Shown: positions 25,685 through 33,311 of the stretch, in pieces
Numbering within the stretch: position 1 is the first letter of the stretch
Layout: every line of letters starts with the position of its first letter
Assembly: GCA_017517385.1 (NCBI GenBank)
Contig: JAFWZG010000050.1
Span: forward strand, 1-44,609
Direction of reading: 5' to 3'
From: Akkermansia sp.
GTDB lineage: Bacteria; Verrucomicrobiota; Verrucomicrobiia; Verrucomicrobiales; Akkermansiaceae
Length of the DNA: 44,609 nt
Position numbers and translations under genes: made by a program
Notes under the pieces: generated by a model
What the model saw: the letters and a program-made list of their open reading frames with translations, nothing else
Told to the model about the DNA's origin: nothing
Databases searched by the model: none

Positions 25685-27073
25685 ATGGAAAAGAAAAGCA
25701 CCATTACCACGAATCCGGAAGAAATGCCGCTCTCCCCTGAGGAAATCAAAGCTATCGGCGAGATTGAACTCGGGCCGGCTAAGCATGAAATCTTCCTTAA
25801 TAAACATTATAAGAAACTCATTATCGGCGGTATCGCTTTTATGGTGGCTGCCAGCGCCGGCATCGGCTATTACTCTTACAAGAGCGAGATGGAGCAGCAG
25901 GCTGCTGCCCTCGTGGTGGAGGCTATGAAGACGGCCACTCCCACCGGCGCAGTGGAGCCCTCTGCTTATGATGCTGCTTCTCTTTCCCGCATTTCCTCTG
26001 AGTATCCTGATACTCCTTCCGCTGAGACCGCCATGCTCATGGAGGCACTTTCCCTCATGAGCGACAGCGCTAAGGCTGAAACCGGCGCAGCCCAGCTCGA
26101 GGGCATCGCTGCCCAAACTCAGAATGAACTTGTGCGTGCTCGCGCTCTTTCTGCTCTCGCTGCCTACTATATGTCTGAAGGGCAGAACGAAAAGGCCTCC
26201 GGCTTTTGGCAGCAGATTACCTCTCTTCCTGTAAACCCCTACACAGCCATTGCTTATATTTCTCTTGGTGATATTGCCAAGGAAGGCGGTGATATCGAGG
26301 CTGCTAGAAATTACTACAATCAGGTAGCTGCCGTTTGTCCGTACAGCTCCATCGTGAGAGAGCAGGTGGCCGGTATTCGCCTTTCTCTGCTGGACGTTGA
26401 TGCTCCCAAGCCTGTGGAGACTCCCGCTCCTCAGCAGCCCGCACCCTCCACACCCGCCGCACCCGCCACTCAGGCTCCTGCTGCCGGTTCTACTCTCTTT
26501 GGTATTGACACCAACAATCCCTTCGGCACCATGCCCTCAGCTCCTGCAGGAAGCACGATGCCTACTACTCCTTCCACCATCCCCGCAGCTCCCTCCACTA
26601 TTCCTGCGGCTCCTTCCACTATTCCTGCGGCTCCTTCCACTCAGCCCGCTCCTTGGGAGGTAGCTGAGACTCCTGCTGCTCCTTCTACTCCCGCTGCTCC
26701 GGCTGTTACCGGTGAGCCGCTTCCTTGGGATATTGAAGAACCCGCTCCCGCTGAGACTCCTGCCCCCGCAGTAGAGGAAACTCCCGCACCTGCTGAGACT
26801 CCTGCTCCCGCAGTAGAGGAAACTCCCGCTCCTGCTGAGACTCCCGCTCCCGCAGTAGAGGAAACTCCCGCTCCTGCCGAGACTCCCGCTCCCGCAGTAG
26901 AGGAAACTCCCGCTCCTGCTGAGACTCCTGCTCCCGCCGTGGAGGAAACTCCCGCTCCTGCTGAGACTCCTGCCCCCGCAGTAGAGGAAACTCCCGCACC
27001 TGCCGAGACTCCTGCCCCCGCCGTAGAGGAAACTCCCGCTCCTGCCGAGACTCCTGCTCCCACTGAGGCTTAA
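25685..27073 (+). CDS. Membrane-anchored TPR protein with Pro-Ala-Glu repeat tail (YfgM-like core)
   Basis: 462 residues. One membrane segment at about 43-64 follows a short cytoplasmic part, as in YfgM/TPR_21 proteins. Residues 65-235 are helical repeats (ARALSALAAYYMSEGQNEKA, AYISLGDIAKEGGDIEAARN). From about 240 the protein is Pro/Ala-rich. It includes three 7-residue PSTIPAA units (26574-26640 region) and then seven tandem 14-residue AETPAPAVEETPAP units (26750-27043). Such a tail probably spans periplasmic space or peptidoglycan. PWEVAE and PWDIEE are two related motifs before the repeats. The repeat number is likely to vary between strains. Confidence 0.78.
   Translation: MEKKSTITTNPEEMPLSPEEIKAIGEIELGPAKHEIFLNKHYKKLIIGGIAFMVAASAGIGYYSYKSEMEQQAAALVVEAMKTATPTGAVEPSAYDAASLSRISSEYPDTPSAETAMLMEALSLMSDSAKAETGAAQLEGIAAQTQNELVRARALSALAAYYMSEGQNEKASGFWQQITSLPVNPYTAIAYISLGDIAKEGGDIEAARNYYNQVAAVCPYSSIVREQVAGIRLSLLDVDAPKPVETPAPQQPAPSTPAAPATQAPAAGSTLFGIDTNNPFGTMPSAPAGSTMPTTPSTIPAAPSTIPAAPSTIPAAPSTQPAPWEVAETPAAPSTPAAPAVTGEPLPWDIEEPAPAETPAPAVEETPAPAETPAPAVEETPAPAETPAPAVEETPAPAETPAPAVEETPAPAETPAPAVEETPAPAETPAPAVEETPAPAETPAPAVEETPAPAETPAPTEA
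26750..27043 (+). repeat. Seven tandem 42 bp repeats encoding a Pro-Ala-Glu tail
   Basis: Seven in-frame copies of a 42 bp unit (14 codons, AETPAPAVEETPAP) with a partial eighth up to the stop. Copies differ mainly at third codon positions (GCA/GCT/GCC, GTA/GTG), so the protein repeat is better conserved than the DNA. The reverse strand is also open across the array as a by-product of its composition. Confidence 0.95.
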
Positions 27074-27091
27074 CCCGAACGCATAACCGTA

Positions 27092-27922
27092 ATGGGACTT
27101 TTTCAGGACAATTTCTCCATGCTTTCCGAGCTGGAACGCCTCGCCGCCATGGTGCAGGATCCGGCTCGTGTGCAGGAAATCGGCGCGGATGAGTGGCCCC
27201 TCGCCATGATTGCCAGTGGGCTTGTCACCAGTAATGACCCGGACCGCCTCCCTGAGAATCTTGCAGCTTACGAGATTTTCTCTGCAAAGGTAGATGTTGC
27301 CGGGCGCAAGGGGAGTCTGGCCCAGTTAGTGCGATTTGTTACCTCTCGTAAAGGTGATGGCTGGCGTGCTCTGCTGCCGTATACGCTCTCTGAGCAGGAT
27401 TCTACGCTGAGCCGTACCGCCGCCATGCAGCTGGCCACTCTTGCCCAGCCCGGACTTTCGGAGAATGAGAAGCTCTCCGGTGTGGCTGAACTCGCTCGTC
27501 TCCTGATTAAGCAAGAGAATACTCCCGCCACTGTTCTGGAAGCTCTTCTTGCCCTGAGTGATTTGCGCGTTCTTCCTTTCTTGGAGCCCCTCTGTGAGCA
27601 GTCTTCTGAGCGTCTCCGCTCTCTCATTACTGCAATCAATCCTGCGCCGAATCACCTCAGCTACTCATGGGTTCTGAAGGCCCTCGCCGCACAGCCCGCG
27701 CTCGCTGACGAGATTACGGAGTTGCTTGCCCGAATGGGTGCTGCCACTTCAGTGGTCATGGATCTCGTGATGCCCATCCCCACTTGGGCCTACGCTAAGC
27801 CGGCTCCCCAGCCTCTTCATGGATGGAATCGTGCGGAATACTTCCCCCGCATGCTCCCGGTGCTTTCCTCACACCTCTCCGATGCTCAGATTCTGCGTCT
27901 CCGTAACGTTTTTGAAGCCTGA
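27092..27922 (+). CDS. Helical protein of unknown function
   Basis: 276 residues with no signal peptide or membrane segment, hence probably cytosolic. Predicted alpha-helical throughout with HEAT/armadillo-like units, for example SRTAAMQLATLAQPGLSENE and TPATVLEALLALSDLRVLPF, and a conserved-looking C-terminal patch (PTWAYAKPAPQPLHGWNRAE). No catalytic motif is recognised. It starts 18 bases after the repeat-tail gene and is the last gene of the run beginning at 23962. A protein-binding role is suggested only by fold. Confidence 0.68.
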   Translation: MGLFQDNFSMLSELERLAAMVQDPARVQEIGADEWPLAMIASGLVTSNDPDRLPENLAAYEIFSAKVDVAGRKGSLAQLVRFVTSRKGDGWRALLPYTLSEQDSTLSRTAAMQLATLAQPGLSENEKLSGVAELARLLIKQENTPATVLEALLALSDLRVLPFLEPLCEQSSERLRSLITAINPAPNHLSYSWVLKALAAQPALADEITELLARMGAATSVVMDLVMPIPTWAYAKPAPQPLHGWNRAEYFPRMLPVLSSHLSDAQILRLRNVFEA

Positions 27923-27937
27923 AGTCACACTTCCGGC

Positions 27938-27966
27938 TTGCCAAAACTTTTTCCATAGTGTGTAAT
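27938..27966 (+). promoter_or_regulatory. tRNA-Arg promoter
   Basis: TTGCCA (27938-27943) preceded by GGC, 17 bp spacer, TGTAAT (27961-27966); an overlapping TAATAT at 27963-27968 is an alternative -10. The tRNA begins about 11 bases later. Confidence 0.55.
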
Positions 27967-27977
27967 ATCTCACACAC

Positions 27978-28049
27978 GGTCCCGTAGTTCAATGGATAGA
28001 ACGGCCCTCTCCTAAAGGGCAGATGTGGGTTCGATTCCCGCCGGGACTA
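27978..28049 (+). tRNA. tRNA-Arg (anticodon CCU)
   Basis: 72 bases forming a full cloverleaf: acceptor stem 27978-27984 with 28042-28048, D stem GTTC/GAAC, anticodon stem 28004-28008 with 28016-28020 around CTCCTAA, T stem 28025-28029 with 28037-28041. The anticodon is CCT at 28011-28013. CCA is not encoded. Its 3' end borders an integrase remnant, and tRNA genes are usual integration targets. Confidence 0.96.
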
Positions 28050-28109
28050 TTTTCTTGTTTTGCGCTATTTAGTGCAAGTGTTAAATTTGCTTGCGTTACG
28101 TTTGTTTAT

Positions 28110-28190
28110 ATTGCTAAATTAGCTCAGCGATTCGAGCGAAAGTTGAGCGAATCGCTGAGCGAAAATGAGCGAAAAATCTAATTTAGCAAT
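28110..28190. repeat. Nested inverted repeats with four GAGCGAA direct repeats
   Basis: Outer arms 28110-28122 and 28178-28190 (13 bp, perfect) enclose inner arms 28122-28134 and 28148-28160 (13 bp, perfect). GAGCGAA occurs at 28134, 28145, 28157 and 28167, spaced 10-12 bp, about one helical turn. The array lies between the tRNA and the integrase start, where arm-type integrase or excisionase sites are expected. Confidence 0.8.
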
Positions 28191-28192
28191 TT

Positions 28193-29010
28193 ATGAAAAA
28201 TAACCATATCGTAAGTGTTGGTTTGGTGACTGATGCTAAGTCTCCCTATTGGATGGCGCAGTGGTCGCTGTCGAACGGTAAGCGGTGGAAGAAGTCCACC
28301 AAGGTGCCGGTGGCTGGTGGGGTGTTTAGGGGGGAGCGGCTGAGTAAGCCGCAGGTGAAGAATCGTGCGCTGTTGGTGGCGCAGGCATTGGCGGCGGAGT
28401 CTTTGCAGGAGTGTGAACGCGAGGATAATATGTCGGTGAGGGAGTTGTTTGATAAGATGCTGGAGGGGAAGCTGGGACGCTTGTCGATGGCTACTTACAA
28501 TAACGCGCGTACGACGTATGAGATGTTTTGTGGCTGGCTAGGAAAGCGGGCTAATGAGCCGCTGAGGCTGGTGACGAGGGCGGATATTATTGCTCTGGCA
28601 ATAGAAAATAGCCGTTATTGGTTAGCGTAAGAAACGCTTTTTTTACCAAATAGATTTGCCATTTTTGTTTTGTTTGCCTGGTTGGTCTCCATGTGTTCCC
28701 GCATTTGCTGTTCCAATTCATCCCTGTTTTCAGCCGGTTCCCGCTGACTGATAGCTCTTCGCGAGACATGGATTTGAGGTTGAATTGATCTTTTTCTGCC
28801 ATGGCAGACAGATTATAACACAGCTATTTACTTTTGCTAAGTCAATAAGCAGTGGGTGACCGATAGGCGCTGTGAGGTGCGTCAGAAGACGGTGATGCAT
28901 GGGTTGTATGTGCTGAGGGCGGCTTTTAATTGGGCGCTGGATGCCGAGATTATTGGTCGCAATCCGTGCGATCGTGTGCAGGTGCCGCCGGATTCTAAGG
29001 ATGAGAAGGT
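28193..29010 (+). pseudogene. Tyrosine recombinase (phage-type integrase), interrupted and truncated
   Basis: The first part (ATG 28193 to about 28597) encodes an integrase N-terminus and start of the core-binding domain: MSVRELFDKMLEGK, YNNARTTYEMFCGWLGKRAN and LRLVTRAD. Reading stops in an inserted sequence but resumes in the same frame at about 28853 with WVTDRRCEVRQKTVMHGLYV and AAFNWALDAEIIGRNPCDR. Homology ends at about 29010, where the fragment abuts a second integrase on the other strand. The catalytic domain (Arg-His-Arg-Tyr) is absent. Removing about 258-261 bp would restore continuity. It cannot be active. Confidence 0.85.
28587..28848 (-). mobile_element. Small non-autonomous insertion with inverted repeats and an IS66-like transposase fragment
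   Basis: About 260 bp interrupts the integrase reading frame. The ends are imperfect inverted repeats, 21 of 28 positions matching (28587-28614 against 28821-28848), best at GCAA...AAATAGC. On the minus strand it encodes a short charged peptide starting MAEKDQFNLKSMSREE (ATG at 28802). After a one-base frame change it continues as ISQREPAENRDELEQQMREH and ends in NLFGKKSVSYANQ-stop. The LFGKKS ending recalls the LFGxKSE motif of IS66 transposases, so this may be an internally deleted IS66 relative. Exact ends and target duplication are unresolved. Confidence 0.55.
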
Positions 29011-29670
29011 GGTGCATGAGACGATCTGCTTCCTCTGGCGTGTAGATGGTGATGGGTTTGCGTTTGATTCGGATACTCTCCATGCGGGAGTAGGGGGATT
29101 CTTGAATGAGTTTTTGCGAACAGCCCATGAAAACGCGGGGCGAATAGTTCGGAGTTCGTGCGCTCGATAGCCGGAGGATGGGAAAGTGGAGTTGTACCAT
29201 GTTTCCAGATCATCCCCGTCGATGGTGGAGATTAGGGTGCCACTCCAGCGACGAAGGAATGTTTATGCTGATGTGTTGAATGCTCGCTTGGAAACATCGC
29301 TCCAGTCGTTTTGTTTGGCGGTGGCGAAGTCCTGGAATAGTTGGTCGACGGTGATTTTACGCCCGGAGGAACGAAGAACCGGCAGTGCAAGCTCGATGGC
29401 TCGGTCTAGGGTAAGCTCTAGTCCATGCTCGGCAAGGCGCTCAAGGGCACGCTGAGCATCGCGAATTTGTACGTTGCTGAGGTCGGTAATCTTTGACTCG
29501 GTTCGGGTGGAGGCTATGAGTTCGGCTCGTTTGCGCTCAGCTTCGGCTTTTGTGCCGAAGTATTGGTAGTGCTTTTTACCGGTAGGGGAAAGATATGCCG
29601 GAGTGTAGATGGAGTAAAAGGTGTACCCGTTCTGGATGACTTTGTGGATAGAAAAAGTTGCTTGTCTCAT
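29010..29670 (-). pseudogene. Second tyrosine recombinase (integrase), decayed and truncated
   Basis: The N-terminal part from ATG 29670 reads MRQATFSIHKVIQNGYTFYS and has a typical integrase arm-binding and linker region (HYQYFGTKAEAERKRAELIA, KITVDQLFQDFATAKQNDWS). An in-frame TAA at 29263 interrupts it, yet the same frame continues with RRWSGTLISTIDGDDLETWY and RTIRPAFSWAVRKN. A frame change at a run of A residues (about 29115) leads to IKRKPITIYTPEEADRLMHH, where it ends against the other integrase. The catalytic residues are lost. It points away from the nearby tRNA-Ser, as expected for an element integrated there. Confidence 0.82.
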
Positions 29671-29679
29671 GCTTCAAAA

Positions 29680-29738
29680 TTAGTGTGTCTTTAGTGCGTC
29701 TTAAAATCCGCACATTGTGCACATTTCGCGCATTTGCG
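29680..29738. repeat. Short direct repeats upstream of the second integrase
   Basis: TTAGTGYGTCTT occurs twice with an 11 bp period (29680, 29691). It is followed by three GCRCATT copies with a 9 bp period (29710, 29719, 29728). They lie between the integrase start and tRNA-Ser and mirror the repeat array on the left side. Probable arm-type protein-binding sites. Confidence 0.6.
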
Positions 29739-29771
29739 ATGTTTTTTTTGAAGCTGGAGAGTTTATATGAG

Positions 29772-29803
29772 AAATGCCGTAAGTCGTTTAACTTACGGCA
29801 TTT
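29772..29803 (-). terminator. Hairpin after tRNA-Ser
   Basis: A perfect 13 bp stem (29772-29784 with 29791-29803) and 6-base loop, directly downstream of the tRNA-Ser 3' end on the minus strand. The following T-run is short (TTT within the stem end), so termination is likely but not classic. Confidence 0.65.
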
Positions 29804-29806
29804 CAA

Positions 29807-29894
29807 CGGACAGGGAGGGATTCGAACCCTCGGTACGCTTTTGACGTACACACGATTTCCAATCGTGCTCTTTCGACCACTCAGACACCTGCCC
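29807..29894 (-). tRNA. tRNA-Ser (anticodon GGA)
   Basis: 88 bases with a long variable arm, class II. The acceptor stem 29894-29888 pairs with 29814-29808 (one G-U). The anticodon loop TTGGAAA between CACGA and TCGTG gives GGA. T loop TTCGAAT is standard. CCA is not encoded. Confidence 0.96.
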
Positions 29895-29936
29895 AGTCGA
29901 ACTTCTGTTCTTGCTCCCCGGAAGGGGTGCGGGGAA

Positions 29937-29965
29937 ACTATACGCTAATTTGGCGGACTTTGCAA
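29937..29965 (-). promoter_or_regulatory. tRNA-Ser promoter
   Basis: Minus strand TTGCAA (29965-29960) preceded by AGC, 17 bp spacer, TATAGT (29942-29937). A GC-rich discriminator follows, as is common for stringently controlled stable RNA genes. Confidence 0.8.
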
Positions 29966-29969
29966 GCTT

Positions 29970-30003
29970 AAAATTGCAAAAAAAACGATTTTTTTGCAAT
30001 TTT
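29970..30003 (-). terminator. Terminator of the suf-hisA operon
   Basis: A 15 bp A/T-rich stem (29970-29984 with 29989-30003) whose arms contain runs of A and T. It lies 13 bases after the hisA stop and just before the tRNA-Ser promoter. It reads similarly on both strands. Confidence 0.65.
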
Positions 30004-30015
30004 AGGGAGAAATTA

Positions 30016-30777
30016 TCATCCGCGGGCGGAGATGAGCTCAGCATAACGCACGCCGGAGCCACCGAAAATGTCCAGAGCGCTGCCGACAGTGGCATCTATG
30101 CAGCCGCAGGAAAGGGAATCGATGAGGTCAAAGTCCGCCATGGTAGCGATACCTCCGGCGTAAGTCATGGGGCAACCACGCCAAGAAGCGAGGAGCTCCA
30201 CGAGCTCGCGGTCTATGCCGCTGCAACGGCCTTCGACATCAGCTGCGTGAATGAGGAACTCATCACAGCAATCCGCGAGAGCTGAGAGGGTGGAAGGGGT
30301 GACAGCCAGTTCTGTGAGTGTTTGCCAGCGGTTCATGGCGACTACCCAGCCGTCACGCGTGCGGCGGCAGCTGAGATCCAGCACGAGGTGTTCTTTGCCC
30401 ACGCGCTCTACGAGCTCACGTAGAACGCTGCGGCGGAAGCGGCCCTCGCGATCAAAGAGGACGCTGGTAACAATGACGTGGGATGCGCCGAAGGTAAGCC
30501 ATTCCTCCGCGTTGTCCGGGGTGATGCCACCGCCAATCTGCAGGCCGCCGGGGTAGGCCGAGAGGGCTGCGCGTGCAGCGGCATCGTTTCCGGGGCCGAG
30601 TTTGATGACGTGGCCGCCGCGCAGGCCATCCTTCTTGTAAAGTGCAGCGAACCATTCGGCCGGGTGTTCTGCCACGAAGTTGGTGCGCAGGTCGGCGCCG
30701 TCATCGGTGAGGGTACCGCCGACGATTTGCTTCACGCAACCGTTGTGCAGGTCAATGCAGGGGCGAAAGCGGGTCAT
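30016..30777 (-). CDS. hisA: Eukaryote-type HisA (HIS6-like ProFAR isomerase)
   Basis: 253 residues. Converts ProFAR to PRFAR in histidine synthesis by an Amadori rearrangement. The sequence follows the fungal and plant HIS6 pattern, not standard bacterial HisA: FRPCIDLHNGCVKQIVGGTL at the start, HVIKLGPGNDAAAR, LQIGGGIT, VLDLSCRRTRDGWVVAMNRW, EFLIHAADVEG and ALDIFGG. The likely catalytic Asp residues are in CIDLH and HAADVEG. It is the last gene of the fur-sufCBD operon with an ATGA overlap to sufD; no other his gene is adjacent. The link between Fe-S assembly and histidine synthesis is unexplained. Confidence 0.9.
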   Translation of the reverse strand: MTRFRPCIDLHNGCVKQIVGGTLTDDGADLRTNFVAEHPAEWFAALYKKDGLRGGHVIKLGPGNDAAARAALSAYPGGLQIGGGITPDNAEEWLTFGASHVIVTSVLFDREGRFRRSVLRELVERVGKEHLVLDLSCRRTRDGWVVAMNRWQTLTELAVTPSTLSALADCCDEFLIHAADVEGRCSGIDRELVELLASWRGCPMTYAGGIATMADFDLIDSLSCGCIDATVGSALDIFGGSGVRYAELISARG

Positions 30778-31886
30778 GCTCGTTCGTATTTTTCGATAAC
30801 GTCTTTCTCGAACCCATATGCAAGCAGCCCGATAGCCTCCTCGCGCGGGATACCGCGTGAGAGGAGATAGAAGAGTTGTTGTTCATCCACGCCGGAGCTG
30901 GCAGAACCATGGGAGCATCGCACCTTATCAGCCAGAATTTCAAGGCCGGGCAGGGAATGCACCGTTGCTTTTTCGCTCAGCAACATGTTACGGTTGCTCT
31001 GGTAAGCATCGGTATGATGAGCTCCGGGGGCTACGAAGATGTTGCCGGCGAAGATGGCAGTGGCGCCTTCATACACCACATTTTTGTAGAGCAGGTTGCT
31101 GGTAGCACCGCCCGCATGGTGAATCTGCTTGGTGTGCAGGTCGAGAACACCGTTGCGGGGGAGGTTGGAGGAATAGAGCTGAATATCTGATTCGGGGGCG
31201 TATATTTCAGCCACTGTCTCTTCACGTGCCCAGTCGTGGGTATCGTGTCTGGTAAGTTGGACAACCTGGCCACCCATGTTCTGGATATTGGTGATGCACA
31301 TGTAGCGCTCCATGTGGGCACTATGGTGTAAAATCTTCAGCTTGGCGCCCTCTGCCACCTGAATGTTGCGAGTGGCGAACATGCATGCCGTGTCTCCTTC
31401 TCCCCGGTGGATTTCGACAACTTCTGCCGTCACTCCGGGCGCGACCATGATGAATGTCGAGGAGGTGAATAAGCCGGTTGTTGTGTATTCTATGCGGATG
31501 GGCTTTTTGGTGTCCTCCTCAATGTAAAGGGCGTAGCCGCTGCCGAAGCGTTCGAGATGCATGCCGAGCAGGGCATCGGAGCCGATAGTGGGCATGAGCA
31601 TTTCCGTCCGGCGCAGGTCATCATCGTCAGCGCTGACGGGTACGGCGGCCTCGCCTGCGTGCTCGACCTTGGCTTCGCCCTGTGAGGGCTTATCGCTTCG
31701 GAGCAGTTCGGCCAGTGCGGTGGCGTATTTGTGCGGGCGGCCGAAGCGCCAGTCTTCGTTCAGTCGGTTGGGCAGCACGGCGTTTTCGAAGCGGGCTTTG
31801 CTTTCGCTGAGAGCCTGATTCAGTTTGGCCTCGGCCTCTGCCTGGGCGAAGGCTTCTTCCATGCTCATATTTTGCGGGAAATCCAT
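30774..31886 (-). CDS. sufD: Fe-S cluster assembly protein SufD
   Basis: 370 residues. SufD pairs with SufB in the SufBC2D scaffold complex in the cytosol. The beta-helix core is recognisable (VYEGATAIFAGNIFVAPGAH, QSNRNMLLSEKATVHSLPGL) and the C-terminus has the family ending CSHGSASSGVDEQQLFYLLS, with the histidine near SHGS. The first 100 residues are the variable helical N-domain. The gap from sufB is 21 bases, and hisA starts within its stop codon. Confidence 0.93.
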   Translation of the reverse strand: MDFPQNMSMEEAFAQAEAEAKLNQALSESKARFENAVLPNRLNEDWRFGRPHKYATALAELLRSDKPSQGEAKVEHAGEAAVPVSADDDDLRRTEMLMPTIGSDALLGMHLERFGSGYALYIEEDTKKPIRIEYTTTGLFTSSTFIMVAPGVTAEVVEIHRGEGDTACMFATRNIQVAEGAKLKILHHSAHMERYMCITNIQNMGGQVVQLTRHDTHDWAREETVAEIYAPESDIQLYSSNLPRNGVLDLHTKQIHHAGGATSNLLYKNVVYEGATAIFAGNIFVAPGAHHTDAYQSNRNMLLSEKATVHSLPGLEILADKVRCSHGSASSGVDEQQLFYLLSRGIPREEAIGLLAYGFEKDVIEKYERA

Positions 31887-31907
31887 AATGCGATGCGGTG
31901 CCGGGGG

Positions 31908-33311
31908 TTAGCCGATGGAATCTTCCATCTCCAAGTCAATGAGGCGGCGCAGCTCCACAGAGTATTCCATGGGGAACTCCTTGACGAGGTCGTTAATAAA
32001 GCCGTTGACAGCCAAACTCATGGCCTGAGCACGGGTGAGGCCGCGCTGCTGCATGTAGAAGAGCATTTCTTCATCCACTTGTGATACCGAGGCCTCATGC
32101 TGTACCGCGCTGGCGTTGCCGTTTACGGTGACGGCGGGGTAGGTATCCGTACGGCTGGCGGGGTTGATGAGCAGGGCGTCACACTCGGTGTTGTTCTTGC
32201 AGCCCTTCATGCCCTTGAGCACATTCACCTCGCCGCGATAGCTGGCGCGTCCCTCGCCGATGGAGATGGACTTGGCTACGATGTTGGATGTCGTCTCGGG
32301 GGCGGCATGAATCATGCGGGCACCGGTGTCCTGCAGCTGGCCGCTGTGGGCAAGCGAGATGCTCACCACCTCACCACGGGCACGGCGCCCCTGCAGTACC
32401 ACGGCTGGGTATTTCATGGTGAGGCCGGAGCCGATGTTACAGTCAATCCAGCGGATTTCGGCATCCTCCATAGCAAGGCCACGCTGAATCACGAGGTTGT
32501 ACACGTTGGTAGCCCAGTTCTGAACGGTGACGTACTGAATTTTGGCGCCCTTGAGTGCCACCAGCTCCACCACGCCGGAGTGCAGGGTGGCACTGTCGTA
32601 CTTGGGAGCCGTGCAGCCCTCCATGTACATGAGCTCAGCGCCTTCATCCGCAATGATGAGGGTTCGCTCAAACTGGCCCATGCTTTCGGAGTTAATGCGG
32701 AAGTAGGCCTGCAGCGGCTGAGCTACCTTTACGCCTTTAGGCACATAGATGAAAGAACCGCCGGAGAATGCCGCGTGATTGAGCGCGGAGAACTTATTGT
32801 CACCCACGGGGATGACCTTGCCGAACCAGGGGCGGAAAATGTGCTCGTATTCTTTCAGGCCCTCCGTGGAGTTCACGAAGATAACGCCCTGCTTGCTGAG
32901 CTCCTCACGCATGTTATTGTACGCGGTTTCGGAGTCATACTGAGCATCCACACCGGCGAGGAAAGCTCGCTCTTGCTCCGGCACGCCGAGGCGCTCGAAG
33001 GTGCGCTTCACGTCATCCGGCACTTCCTCCCAATCCTTGTAAGGCATGGTGCCGTGGGAGAGGTAGTAGCGGATTTTGTCGAAGTCCAAATCCTTGATGC
33101 CCTCCGGAGCCCAGTGGGTGGGCATGGGCATTTCATTGAACTTTTTGAGTGCGTCCTTGCGGAACTGGCGCACCCAGTCGGGCTCGCCTTTAGCATCGCA
33201 GATGTAATCAATGGTGGCTTCCGTGAGCCCGAAGCCGGCATCGTACTTATGATTCTCCGGGAAGGAGAACTCACCGCGGGTGTCTATCTGAAAGGGTGTC
33301 TCGTCCATCAC
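31908..33311 (-). CDS. sufB: Fe-S cluster assembly scaffold SufB
   Basis: 467 residues. Scaffold on which the new cluster is built. Typical landmarks are [73 protein letters not shown] and [20 protein letters not shown]. The Cys in NTECDALL is the conserved functional cysteine region. It overlaps sufC by 4 bases (ATGA), so the two are coupled. Confidence 0.96.
   Translation of the reverse strand: MMDETPFQIDTRGEFSFPENHKYDAGFGLTEATIDYICDAKGEPDWVRQFRKDALKKFNEMPMPTHWAPEGIKDLDFDKIRYYLSHGTMPYKDWEEVPDDVKRTFERLGVPEQERAFLAGVDAQYDSETAYNNMREELSKQGVIFVNSTEGLKEYEHIFRPWFGKVIPVGDNKFSALNHAAFSGGSFIYVPKGVKVAQPLQAYFRINSESMGQFERTLIIADEGAELMYMEGCTAPKYDSATLHSGVVELVALKGAKIQYVTVQNWATNVYNLVIQRGLAMEDAEIRWIDCNIGSGLTMKYPAVVLQGRRARGEVVSISLAHSGQLQDTGARMIHAAPETTSNIVAKSISIGEGRASYRGEVNVLKGMKGCKNNTECDALLINPASRTDTYPAVTVNGNASAVQHEASVSQVDEEMLFYMQQRGLTRAQAMSLAVNGFINDLVKEFPMEYSVELRRLIDLEMEDSIG

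Larger units (their letters stand above)
28050..29806. mobile_element. Remnant of integrative elements between two tRNA genes
   Basis: The 1.76 kb between tRNA-Arg and tRNA-Ser contains no intact gene. It holds the N-terminal parts of two tyrosine recombinases facing each other, an inserted small element of about 260 bp, and repeat clusters beside each tRNA. The catalytic C-terminal halves of both integrases and all cargo are missing. No direct repeat of either tRNA 3' end is found here, so attachment sites cannot be placed. Confidence 0.75.

Noticed and set aside
26641..27063. Antisense repeat protein (Gly-Ala-Ser type), or a CRISPR array, at the 42 bp repeats.
   Set aside because: Repeats are contiguous with no unique spacers and are in frame in the plus-strand gene; the antisense frame simply reflects the repeat composition.
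28110..28190. CRISPR-like array from the GAGCGAA repeats.
   Set aside because: Repeats are only 7 bp with 3-5 bp between them, no cas genes are present, and the place beside a tRNA and integrase fits arm sites better.
28193..28630. A complete small 145-residue protein.
   Set aside because: The frame is the front part of an integrase whose continuation is recognisable in the same frame from 28853.
27978..29894. Direct repeats of a tRNA 3' end marking attL/attR.
   Set aside because: I compared the T-arm and acceptor segments of both tRNAs with the interval by eye and found no second copy of either.
29658..29948. 96-codon frame overlapping tRNA-Ser.
   Set aside because: It reads through the tRNA gene on the opposite strand; such frames (GQGGIRTLGT-like) are a well-known annotation artefact of tRNA-Ser antisense.
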